DNA of 22,368 nucleotides. Origin: DATLAN01 sp035527455 (lineage in GTDB: Bacteria; Planctomycetota; Planctomycetia; Pirellulales; Thermoguttaceae). How positions within the stretch are numbered: the first letter of the stretch is position 1; each line of letters starts with the position of its first letter. The notes beneath the pieces were generated by a model. It made no database searches. It was given only the letters and a program-made list of their open reading frames with translations, and was not told the origin of the DNA. The stretch covers positions 1-22,368 of the forward strand of contig DATLAN010000222.1 in assembly GCA_035527455.1 (NCBI GenBank). Reading direction: 5' to 3'. Positions 1-9,100 of the stretch are shown here, one piece after another. The position numbers and the translations under genes are program-made.

Positions 1-239
1 TCGACCGGCTTGCCCAGCGTGACCGTTTGCACCCCGCCGGGCAGTCCGGCCAGCGGCCGATCGACGTTGCCGACGACGTAGATCGTGCCGTCTTCGGCGA
101 TGGCCGCGTCCTGCAGATCATCGTCTCCGGCCGTTCCCAGATAGGTCGCCGAAACGAGTTGCGGCGTGGCGGCCGGCGAGGGAGATGAAGGCGTGCAAAA
201 GAGCAGAGCGAGAACGACCCAACGCCACGATTTCTTCAT
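1..239 (-). CDS. Secreted SBBP-type beta-propeller protein, N-terminal part only
   Basis: This reading frame starts at the ATG at 239 and runs off the left edge after 79 codons, so the 3' part is missing. Residues 1-23 form a signal peptide: MKK, then a hydrophobic stretch (VVLALLFC), then a Pro/Ser/Ala-rich exit. Right after it lies a stretch with the SBBP beta-propeller pattern: A-T-Y-L-G, then G-D-D-D, A-I-A-E-D-G-T-I-Y-V-V-G-N. This suggests an extracytoplasmic repeat protein with several more blades outside the window. A GGGAGG Shine-Dalgarno lies 7 bases before the ATG and decides the start. SBBP repeats are common in exported planctomycete and myxobacterial proteins; no enzymatic role can be given. 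Confidence 0.75.
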   Translation of the reverse strand, partial: MKKSWRWVVLALLFCTPSSPSPAATPQLVSATYLGTAGDDDLQDAAIAEDGTIYVVGNVDRPLAGLPGGVQTVTLGKPV

Positions 240-269
240 GAGGATGCCTCCCGGTCAAGGAACTCCAGA

Positions 270-353
270 GTAGCCGTCTCGCTCCGCGAGACGCAGCCAC
301 GTCTGGCAGAGCCACATCTTGCGGAGCTACATCTCGCGGAGCGAGATGGCTAC
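270..353. repeat. Inverted repeat plus three 15-bp tandem units upstream of the SBBP gene
   Basis: The arm at 270-292 (core CTCGCTCCGCGAG) is matched in reverse complement by 331-353 (core CTCGCGGAGCGAG) with two mismatches. The second arm lies in a row of degenerate 15-mers, each starting GAGC, at 309-323, 324-338 and 339-353. It lies in the leader or promoter region of the SBBP gene and could form a hairpin. No promoter could be placed with confidence in 240-416. Confidence 0.7.
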
Positions 354-416
354 AATACGACGACGATTATTGCTCAAGCGGCACGTCAAAGCAAGCCACT
401 AGACGAATGTTCTACC

Positions 417-565
417 ACCTCATGTCATTCGAATTCGTGGGTGGCTGGGGTCGAGGTGCGAGGGACGAGCACCGAGCCCCCAGTCCTGGCTTGCTGGGGA
501 CTCAGCACTCGTTCCTCGTGCTTCGACCCCAGCCACCCAACTGCCAAGAGCAAACGACATGAGGT
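417..565. repeat. 149-bp hairpin element with terminal inverted repeats (MITE- or REP-like)
   Basis: The outer ends are a 10-bp inverted repeat, ACCTCATGTC at 417-426 and GACATGAGGT at 556-565. Inside, two 45-nt arms (439-483 and 494-538, beginning GGGTGGCTGGGGTCGA and ending TCGACCCCAGCCACCC) are imperfect reverse complements around a 10-nt loop. No coding sequence is contained. The element ends one base before the nifS stop codon, so its transcript could fold into a long hairpin that stops transcription or protects the nifS mRNA end. Whether it is mobile cannot be told from one copy. Confidence 0.75.
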
Positions 566-566
566 A

Positions 567-1790
567 CTACTGCGCTCGCCAAACCAGATCCTTCGCTTCC
601 GGGCGTGGGGCGTTGGTTTCGTTGTCCCAGTAGGGCGAAAGCTTGCGGAGATTGGCTACGACCTCGGGGAAGGCCTCGAGGATGCGGTCGATGTCTTCCT
701 CGGTGTTGTAGCGGCTGAAGCTGAAACGGATCGAGCCGTGTACGGCCGTGAAGGGGACGTTCAATGCGATCAGTACGTGCGAAGGTTCCAACGAGCCCGA
801 CGTGCAGGCCGAGCCGCTGGAGGCGCAGATGCCGAATTCGCTGAGCTGGTAGAGCATCCCTTCGCCCTCGACGTAATGGCAGGAGATGTTTGAGGTGTTC
901 GACATCCGGGGGGCGCCGGAGCCGTTGATTTCGATCTGGGAGATGGTTTTCAGCAGGGTCGCCTCCAGCCGGTCGCGGAGCTTTTGCACCCGGGCGTTGT
1001 CTTCTTCGTGATTCTCCATCGCCAGGTCGAGCGCCCGGGCCATGCCCACGATATAGGGCACGTTTTCGGTGCCGGCCCGGCGTCCGTCTTCCTGGTGTCC
1101 GCCGATCATCAACGGACGGCAAGGCACTCCCGGCCGCATGTAGAGGGCCCCGATCCCCTTGGGCGCATGGAACTTGTGGCCGGAGAACGACAGCAGGTCC
1201 ACGTGCCGGAAGTTTTCGGCCATCGAGATCGGCAGCTTGCCGACCGTCTGGGTCGCGTCGGTGTGGAAGACGATGGCCGGATCGGTCTCCTTGGTCAGCC
1301 GGGAGAGTTGCTCGATGGGAAAGATCACACCGGTCTCGTTGTTGGCGTGCATGATCGTGACCAGCAAGGTATCGGAGTCGAGTTCGCGGACGAACCGGCC
1401 GACGTCGAGGTTCCCGTGCCGGTCGACCGGGAGGAACGTCACGCGGTATCCGGTGCGCTCGAGATCCTTGCACACCTCCAGCACGGCCGGGTGCTCGACG
1501 GCGGTGGTGATGATGTGCCGCCGGTTGGGATTCGCTTTGACCGTGCCGAAAATGGCCGTGTTGTTGCTCTCGGTGGCACAGGAGTTGAAGACGAACTGTT
1601 TCGGATCCGAGACACCCAAGTGCGCGGCGATTCGACGGCGGGCCTGTGCGACGGCCTTGGCCGCACTTCGAGCCGACTCGTACATCGAGCTGGGATTGAA
1701 GTAGTCCTCCGTGAGAAAGGGAATCATCGCCTGATAGACTTCAGGGGCCACCTGCGTGGTCGCGTTGTTGTCGGCGTAGATGGTTGTCAT
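567..1790 (-). CDS. nifS: Cysteine desulfurase, NifS type
   Basis: PLP-dependent class V aminotransferase-fold enzyme that takes sulfur from L-cysteine (giving alanine) and delivers persulfide sulfur to the NifU scaffold for Fe-S cluster assembly in the cytoplasm. The 407 residues are full length. Visible landmarks are ATESNN at 72-77, the cofactor-stacking His100 in VEH, Asp178 in HTDATQ, the Schiff-base Lys206 in SGHKFHAPKG, RAGTEN at 238-243, and the active-site loop SSGSACTSG with Cys329. The ungapped loop is the NifS/IscS (class I) form, not SufS. The start chosen is the ATG at 1790 (MTTIYADNNATT), where family members usually begin. No Shine-Dalgarno precedes it, only a C-rich repeat. 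A TTG at 1868 with a GGAAGG upstream would add 26 Pro/Ser-rich residues. It lies downstream of nifU on the same strand, 230 bases away. Confidence 0.95.
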   Translation of the reverse strand: MTTIYADNNATTQVAPEVYQAMIPFLTEDYFNPSSMYESARSAAKAVAQARRRIAAHLGVSDPKQFVFNSCATESNNTAIFGTVKANPNRRHIITTAVEHPAVLEVCKDLERTGYRVTFLPVDRHGNLDVGRFVRELDSDTLLVTIMHANNETGVIFPIEQLSRLTKETDPAIVFHTDATQTVGKLPISMAENFRHVDLLSFSGHKFHAPKGIGALYMRPGVPCRPLMIGGHQEDGRRAGTENVPYIVGMARALDLAMENHEEDNARVQKLRDRLEATLLKTISQIEINGSGAPRMSNTSNISCHYVEGEGMLYQLSEFGICASSGSACTSGSLEPSHVLIALNVPFTAVHGSIRFSFSRYNTEEDIDRILEAFPEVVANLRKLSPYWDNETNAPRPEAKDLVWRAQ

Positions 1791-1860
1791 AGGGGCTAGG
1801 GGTTGGGGGCTAGGGGATCGGGGGATAGGGGATAGGGGCTGGGGGCTGGGGGCTGGGGAT
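1791..1860. repeat. G-run tract abutting the nifS start codon
   Basis: On the plus strand about ten runs of four or five Gs are separated by two to four other bases, in loose heptads such as GGGGCTA and GGGGGCT. The pattern could form a G-quadruplex on the plus strand, which is the template strand for nifS. On the mRNA side it reads as C-runs directly up to the ATG at 1790, which leaves no room for a ribosome binding site. Confidence 0.8.
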
Positions 1861-1932
1861 TCGGGCAAGTTCCCTTCCCCAATCCCTGATTCACAGTCCT
1901 TGCCCCATTAATGTAGTATCCGGCCACGAGGA

Positions 1933-1960
1933 AACGGCGGGCAAGCCCGCCCGCTAAACG
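1933..1960. repeat. 28-bp palindromic repeat, copy 1
   Basis: This 28-bp sequence has the palindromic core GGCGGGCAAGCCCGCC and ends GCTAAACG. Identical copies lie at 18001-18028 (same orientation) and 17946-17973 (reverse complement). The copy sits between nifU and nifS, and in RNA it would form a short GC hairpin with a 2-nt centre. It probably belongs to a dispersed intergenic family in this genome. Confidence 0.85.
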
Positions 1961-1981
1961 GTGTTTTCACAATTGGTTACG

Positions 1982-2020
1982 CCCCCAGTCCCGAGCCCCC
2001 AGTCCCGAGCCCCCAGTCCC
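1982..2020. repeat. 14-bp tandem repeat (2.8 units) directly after the nifU stop codon
   Basis: The unit CCCCCAGTCCCGAG occurs at 1982-1995 and 1996-2009, with a partial third copy at 2010-2020. The array ends exactly at the base before the nifU stop codon (2021-2023). It resembles the G-run tract at 1791-1860 in base composition and spacing. It occupies the transcribed space between nifU and nifS if the two genes share an mRNA. Confidence 0.85.
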
Positions 2021-2980
2021 TCAAAGGGCAATCACCCGGATGCGCTCGTCCACCATCTCTTTGAGCGTCCGTTCCACCAGCATTTTCAAGGTCTGGGAGG
2101 CGCCCGCGCAACCCGCACAGGCACCGGCCAAACGGCAATAGACCAGCGTCTCTTTGATGTCGACGATTTCCACGTCGCCCCCGTCCTTCTGGAGCATGGG
2201 CCGGACGTAAAGTTCGATGGCCTGTTCGATCTTCTTGGCGAACTGGTAGGGCGAGAGATTCGACGGCGGGGGCGTGATACCGTTGGTGATCGTGATCAGC
2301 TCGGCCTGTTTCTTCACGCGGCCCTTTCCGTTTCCCCACACGTCGGCCAGCAGGTCCTGCAATCCGCCGGGCACGTGGTGGCAGGACATGCACGCGCCGC
2401 CGGCCTTGATGGCGTTGGTGATTTCCGGGATGGTGCGGAGGTTGAGTTCCTTGATCTTGCGGCGGATGTACGGTTCGCTCAGCGAGAAGCACTTGCAGAC
2501 GATCCGTCCTTCTTCCTTCTCGCCGGCGTGCACGTCGATGCCCAGGCGATCCAGATCGACGCCGCGGCGCTGGGCCCAGTTGAACACGGCCGCTTCCAGC
2601 GCCTCGGCGCCCATCACCGAGCAGTGGATCTTCTGTTCGGGCAGCCCCCCGAGGAAGTCGACGATGTCGGAGTTCTTGATTTTCAGCGCCTCGATGGGCG
2701 TGAAGCGATCCTGTTCGATCAGCATGCAGAGGGCCTCGGAGGCGGCGATCGCCGAGGTACAGCCGAAGGTCAGATACCGGGCGGCAGTGATCACGTCTTT
2801 GGTGGGGTCGGTGGGATGTCGCTCGACCTTGAAGGTGAAACGCATCGAGTCGCCGCAGGCGATCGCCCCATGTTCGCCGAACCCGTCCGGGTCCTCGATC
2901 TCGCCCAAGTGCGTCCCCGGCTTGCCATGAACCGCGTCCATGAAAAGCTGCTTGGTCTTCTCGCTGTACTCCCAGGCCAT
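2021..2980 (-). CDS. nifU: Fe-S cluster scaffold protein, three-domain NifU
   Basis: Scaffold on which [2Fe-2S] and [4Fe-4S] clusters are built from sulfur supplied by NifS. The 319 residues contain all three parts of the long NifU form. The IscU-like N-terminal domain has Cys42 (ACGD), Cys74 (FGCTSAIAASE) and Cys120 (HCSVMG). A central ferredoxin-like [2Fe-2S] domain has Cys162, Cys164, Cys197 and Cys200. A C-terminal Nfu domain carries CxxC at 288-291 (GACAGCAGAS). The start at 2980 is set by a clean GGAGG at 2987-2991, six bases upstream. A candidate promoter lies at 3063-3091. nifS follows on the same strand. No nitrogenase genes are in the window, so the pair probably serves general Fe-S assembly, as in other non-diazotrophs that keep NifU/NifS. 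Confidence 0.96.
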   Translation of the reverse strand: MAWEYSEKTKQLFMDAVHGKPGTHLGEIEDPDGFGEHGAIACGDSMRFTFKVERHPTDPTKDVITAARYLTFGCTSAIAASEALCMLIEQDRFTPIEALKIKNSDIVDFLGGLPEQKIHCSVMGAEALEAAVFNWAQRRGVDLDRLGIDVHAGEKEEGRIVCKCFSLSEPYIRRKIKELNLRTIPEITNAIKAGGACMSCHHVPGGLQDLLADVWGNGKGRVKKQAELITITNGITPPPSNLSPYQFAKKIEQAIELYVRPMLQKDGGDVEIVDIKETLVYCRLAGACAGCAGASQTLKMLVERTLKEMVDERIRVIAL

Positions 2981-3062
2981 GGGGATCCTCCGAAACCATC
3001 ATTCCAACGTCGTTTTTCCGGCCGCCAACGCGTGGCGCCAATGTGTTTGCCCATGGAATTCC

Positions 3063-3091
3063 ATTCTACGCAGGGCGGGTCGCAACGGCAA
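3063..3091 (-). promoter_or_regulatory. Candidate sigma-70-type promoter for nifU
   Basis: On the minus strand, TTGCCG (3091-3086) and TAGAAT (3068-3063) are separated by 17 bases, giving a predicted start near 3056 and a leader of about 75 nt before the nifU ATG. The rest of 2981-3168 holds the nifU ribosome binding site and a small GCCGCAAGCGGC palindrome at 3130-3141, just past the stop codon of the giant gene. No gene is seen in it. Confidence 0.45.
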
Positions 3092-3168
3092 CGGGGTGGA
3101 ATTGACACCCCTGTAGGTGGGTGGGCGAAGCCGCAAGCGGCAGGATGAGTAGCCGAATTCGCGATCGC

Positions 3169-6100
3169 CTATCGATTCAGCGACCGCTTCGAGATCACGC
3201 TGGAACCGGCGGGGGGGCGGACGTGCTTCCAGCCGGAGAAAGCCGAGGCCGCGAGACTGGCCGCCACGATGACCCATCCGAGAACGCCGGGCTGAAGCCA
3301 CAACCACCACGCCAATCCGACGGCTACCCCGAAGGCGGCAGGCCACCGCTTGAACCACTCGGCCAACGTGCCCCGTCGCAATCCCACGACCATCAAGCCC
3401 GTCAACAACAGCAGGCCGCCCGCCGGCAGCAGGTCCGGGTGCCACCGGCCGGCTTCCGCCCGACGATAGACGAGCGTGATCGAAGGGCTTCGTTCCCAGA
3501 AGGTACACCGGAAGGCCGTCTGCCGTGGATCGAGCGACCGGCGCCAAAGTTCGAGGGGGTCGTCGGTCGGCGCGCCGTTTTCGACCGGGTTTTGCAGGAT
3601 TGCGCGAGTTCGATTGCTCAGTTTCAAAAGCAGATCGTCCGGAATGCCTTGGGAAGAATGACGCATGAACTCCGTCCGCGCGGCGGCCAGACGGCGTGCC
3701 CAAGTGCGACAGCAATTGAGCATCTCGTCCGGCTCGTCGGCCGCAGTGGCGGCGGCCGCCTTCTCGACCATCGCGGCCAGGCTGCGGAGCCGGACAAGCT
3801 GGTGGCTCTCGGCAGCGGAAGCCTCAAGCTCTGCGGATTCCACGGGATCGAGTTCGGGGGGCCCGACGACGGTCCACAGCGTTTGATCCACCGGCAACTC
3901 GCCCAACGTCGGCGCCTCGAAACGCCGGCCGTCCCCGTCCGCCTCGGGCAGCCGGCCGGTGAATACGACTTCGATCCGCTGGGGCAGACGCTCGGGACCC
4001 AAGGGGACCCGCCACACGCCGGCACCTTCGGCCAACGGCGAAACCGGCACGCCGGCCACGGTCACCTGGACCAGTCGGCACGGCGAAGGGAGCCACAGCG
4101 GGACTTCGGCCGAGGTACCCGGCTCCAGATCGAACGTGGTCACGCCGCGACAGGATCCCTCGGCGTCCCAGGCCACGTAGACGTCGGCCAGGCGGACACG
4201 GGCTTCGTCGGTTTTCTCCACGGAGCGAAGGATTGCCCCGTAGGATTCGTCGACGACCTTGTACGTCTCGAACGGCTCCCCTGGCGGCGGCGGATCGAAA
4301 GGCTCGGGCAGTTCGGCCTGTTCGAAACCGGAGATGTCCCACGCGATCGCTTCATCCTGCGCACGTTGGGGCAAGCAGAGCAGTCGCGTCACTGGACCGC
4401 TCTGCCTCATCCCGATGGTCGGCACACCCTCGCCGTAGGCCATCTCCAGCGGACCCGACACCGTGAACTCGTACTCGCCGTCGATGGCCTCGGACGGTTC
4501 CACGACCAGGTACGCGGGTTCGCCGGGCGGATCCACGACGTTCAGCGTTGCCGGCGGATCGACCGTCGGCCGAAAGGACGGATTGTCAACGTCGACGCGG
4601 ATCTGGTCGACCAATCCGCCGGGCTCGGCGACGACGATCCGTCCCTGCAACTCGGCGACCCAAGATCGGCCGTCGTGATGGAGTCGGAGTACCTCGGTCG
4701 CCTCGATTACCGGACGGTTCGGCTCGAGCGTCAGCGTGGCCTTCGCAGGCTGTTTCTCGGTGTCGGAGAATTGCGCGACCGGGCGTCCCCACTGCGGATC
4801 ATTTCCACCGGTTGCGGCGTCTTCCGTCTCGAACGATCCATTGACTCCATCGACGGCGACCAGAACCGACGGGCGGCGGAACAGCCGGACCGCCGAGGAT
4901 TGGAGTTGGCTACCTTCGATCCGCATGACGGGCAGCGTCGTTTTTCTCTTCCCGCGAATCGGCAAGCGGCCCCGCAACGACAGTTTCTGCCGGCCGTCGA
5001 CCGGACCCGCGAGAAAGAGGGTGACCCCCTGGTCGTCTTGCGTCCAGCGCGCAACGTGTTGCACGTTGTCGGCCGTCAGCGAGGCCTGCTTCACCTGCAA
5101 AGGGATCGGACCTTGCCACGAAAGCCGATACCGGAAGTTGTATCCGCCGGTGGTTTCCAACTCCGCGTCGAAATACACGTCGGCCCCGTCGCGGTCGAAA
5201 CTCAGCGTCAACTCCTGATCGGCCGTGGTCACGGTCTCGCAGGGATAGGTCGATATGCTCCAGTCGGTATCGTTGGAATCGAGCCGCAGCGCGAACCGGG
5301 GCTCCGATTCGGCCGCTCCCCAGGCGCTTTGGAAGTCGGGTACGGCCACCGCCTCGAACCGGCCGGCCGGCGGCTCCCGGTACTGAAGCTCCGGACCGAC
5401 CGAGACGGCCAGCCACCGGCGGGTCGACCTCGCGTCCAGCACCTCCAGCCGCGGCAGTTGCAGATTGCCCACGCCCGAGGTCTGCCGCAGCAGAAACGTT
5501 GCGTCGACGACCGCCTGGTCGGAAACGGGCTCGGGCCATTTCAGCGTGATCGTCTGGGGTTGTCCCGGCACGGTGCGGGTCTCGACGGTCGGCGGGGCGT
5601 CGCCGCCGATCGGCAGAAGCCGCAATCGGGAATCCGTGGCCAGTCGCAGTTGGCGAATCGGCCCCTCGATGATCTTCAGCTTCAACCTGGCCTCGACCAC
5701 GACCGAAGCCGGTTGCACCTTCAGCCAAAGCAGCTCTTCGACGTCCACGGCCGGACCGGAGCCTGCGGCCCCCGTGCCGCGGGACCAGTTGACCGAAAGT
5801 CGATCGGTCGGGCCCAACTCGGCGACCAACCGGCGGGGATCGTCTTGATGACGGATCGCGCCGACTGCGGTAGGTACCTCGATGGACGGTGCGGCAGACG
5901 GCAAGGTCAACTCCAAACGCGACGTGGCCGCACGCGGGATGTCCAGATCGAACCCCGTCGGCGCGTCTGCAGCACGCATCGTCGGCTGCAACGACAGCTC
6001 CAGACGATATTGTCCCCCTTGCGGCACGTCGAAGACCAGGGTCTTGCCGTCCGCCTCGAATTCCGGTCGAATCACCTGACCGTCGAGCAACGCCCCATCG

Positions 6101-9100
6101 GGTAACAGGTTGGTCTGCATCGGAAGGCGGACACGCGCCGCCGGGCCGAACACCTGCAGGTCGAAGATCGCCTTCAGCTCATCGACGGTCAACGGTTCGG
6201 AGGCCGTGGGCTTGGAAAGCACGCCGCGATACGTGGCGGCGACGATCAACCACGCTTGCGGTTGCTCGGCCGCCGCAGCCGCCCGACGTCGCAGCAGATT
6301 GTAGAACTCCAGCGGAACCTGATACTTGCCTCCGGACGGCTGTTCCTGCTCGTCCACGGGAATGAAAACGCGGTACACCGGGGGAACGGTTTGGGGCGAC
6401 TTCGCTTCGGTCGGCTGCCCTCGGGCAACCGCGCTCAGCGCGCCCATGCTCGCCAACACCGCGACGATCATGCTCAAGGGTCTTGCCGCCGAGACGGTCG
6501 TCGCGGGGTTGCGCCTGCCGTTCTTTGCCGTAGCGGGTGTCCGGGGCCGGTTGCGAAGACGGACCAGCCGATACGCCAGACAGAAGACGCATCCCAGCAC
6601 CGCACCGCCGACGATGGGAACGCAGGCCTCGGGAAGCAACAACGCGGCCAGGCCGAACCCACCGGCCAGCGACGTCAACAACACGGGACGATTCCGGGCC
6701 TTCCACCAGCCCAGACCGACCACCAGCAGGAAAGTCACCGAGCCCAGCAAACGGACGGTCGGGCGGTGAACGATTCTCAATGGGGGCGCCGCGTCGACGT
6801 CGGCGATAGCCAGCCGGTAGGCCTTCCACCCGTGAGCGTCGGACGGTTGTCGGCCGGCGGGGTTTCCCCGGATCCAAAACGTGTTCGGCTCGGCCGGCAG
6901 GCTTTTCCAGACGCCGACCGGAACGAGCACGCTCGTGGGATCATCGTCGGCGGACCCGGCGGCGGCTTGGGTCAATCGGTCGGCCAACGGCCCCGGCAAG
7001 ACGCGCCACAAGACGCGGTGTCCCAACGGTTCCAAGCAGGCGTGCAACAGCGCCGCGTCGGTGTGGCTGGTGAGCAAGACGGCGTTGGTGTGGATCAGCA
7101 ACGAGAGACCGGCCCCCTGCAGCAGACGAGCCCCGAGCGCCGCAGGATTCTCGTCATCACCCGGCCGGACCGGGGTCTGCGGCGTCAGCGCCGCCCGCGA
7201 GGTGGCATGTCGGTCGATCAGCAGCGTCGATGGCGGCGAGTTGAGCGACTCGGCGGCGAGCAAGTCCCCCCAGTTCAAGCCGCCGCTCTGTGTGGCTGCC
7301 TTGTCGGTGGCCTCGCGTCCGAGCGCCTGCAAGAACTGTTCGGCGTCGGCTCGGGCCGGGTCTTGACGGACATCGTTACGGAAGACGCCTTCCGGGAGCA
7401 TATGGGTCCAATCGTCCGGGGCCAGCGGATCGAAGGCCGTCTCGGAAGTCCGCCCCAAGGGACCGAACAACCGCTGCCGCCAACTCGACGGCGGTGCCGG
7501 GCAGATCTGCCATTGCGCGTCCGGGTAGCACGCCTCGTAACCCGCGGGAAGCCATACGGTCCACCATTGTCTGAGGATCGGCAGATTGGTTTCCGGCAGC
7601 GGTGGCTGCAGCGAGCCGACCACTCCCAGCCCCACGGCCGGCGTCGTGAAGTCGATCGAAACGGTAGGGAACCTCTCTTCGTCCGGAAGATCGACGGCCA
7701 GGGCCGGAAGCCCGTCGCCGCCGGTCTTTCGCCAAGCCGCACGGTCTCCGTCCACCCACACGCCCCGCACGTCTTCAGGCCTGGTCGGGGGCGGCAAGCT
7801 CAGTTGCAGCGCACCGGGCCGGCAGCATTCCAGCCGATAGGTCGCCAGATGGCGACCCGTCCCGTCGGCCTCGTAGCGCGAATCGAGGCGGGCATCCCAG
7901 ATCCAGGCCGGCGGCGTGGCCGTTTTGCCTGAAACCGAGACGCTCACCGCCGGCTCGCCCTCGGTGGTTGCTCTCGCGTCGGGATCGTATCGGTACGTGG
8001 CGCAGACGGTCCGGTATCGGCCCGGCACCACCGTTTCGGCCGGGATCGATGTCAGCCCTCGGTTCGCAATGCGCACCGACTGCGATCCGCGGGAAAGAAT
8101 CACCAGCTTCCCCCGCTGGGCGACCGCGTCGGGTAACGAGGCCAGGCTGATCGGTTCGTCCTCCCCGAGCCCGACTTCTCGCGTGGCGATGATCTTGAAG
8201 GGCTCGCTTCGGGGACGGCGAAGCGTCAACTCCCACGTTTCGCGGTCGGGGTCCAAGGCGGCGTCGGTCAGTTCGTCGAGCGACAGGCGCCTGGCATCCA
8301 ACTGGCGGTCGTCTTCAGCCCCCAACGCCCAGCGCAACTCCGTATCGCGGGAGTGCGAGAACCGCACCACCACGCGGTCCACCCGAGCCGATTGCGGACG
8401 GCAATCGACGACGTAGCGTTCCGCCAGCCGTTGGTCGCCCACGGTGGCCTCGACCCGCAGTTCACCCGAGTAGAGCGGTTCCTGACGCTCCAGTTCGATC
8501 TGCAAAGCGGTCGGTTCGTCGTTGCCCTCGAACAGCAGATCTCGCGGCGGTTCGGTGAAGAGTTTCATTTCGGCGGCGTCCAGGCTGCGGGGGTTGATCC
8601 GTCGCAAATGCTCGTCGCCGACGAGTTTCAGTCGGTAGGAACCCATGGCACGGACCGCCACCAGGTGTTTCACCTCCATGTCTTCGCAGTCCGCCGGAGC
8701 AAGGAATCGAAGCGGCACGATATCGCCGTCCAATGAGGATTGGAGCCGTCGGGCGGCAATCACCAGCCGTACCGACTGCGTGGGCGAAAGGGCTTTGGCC
8801 AAACGGACCACCAGCTTCTGTTTTCCTCCCTGGGTCTTTTCCAGGGTCCATTGGTCGATCAGGCTCGGTGGGGGAAGCGTCTCGACCGAATCGATCAGCC
8901 AGCGGCGGCCGACTTCCGCCTCCAGCACGAACTCGTCGCCGTCCTGCACGGTGTAAACGGCTTGAACTTCCGCCGTGATTTGTCCGGCCCGCATGTCGAT
9001 GGACGTGCCGCTGGCCAACTGCACCGAAGCGCGATGCCGGGAAATCAGGATCTCGATCGAGGCGTCTTGGCGAAAGTATTGAAACTCGGCCGATTCCCCC

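Noticed and set aside
417..565. Coding frame 441-893 (+) starting inside the hairpin element
   Set aside because: It begins in repeat DNA and continues antisense through nifS with no ribosome site.
984..3148. Plus-strand frames opposite nifS and nifU (984-1799 and 1961-3148)
   Set aside because: NifS and NifU are unambiguous on the minus strand; the plus frames have shadow composition.
3121..6105. Long plus-strand open frame of 994 codons opposite the giant protein gene
   Set aside because: Its product is Arg/Gly/Pro/Gln-rich with no strand or helix pattern, typical of antisense frames in GC-rich DNA. The minus-strand frame has a signal peptide, membrane helices and repeated modules.
3169..6471. 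Separate gene starting at the internal ATG at 6471
   Set aside because: No stop codon precedes it in frame and no Shine-Dalgarno is visible, so a fused reading frame is the simpler reading. Processing into two proteins remains possible.
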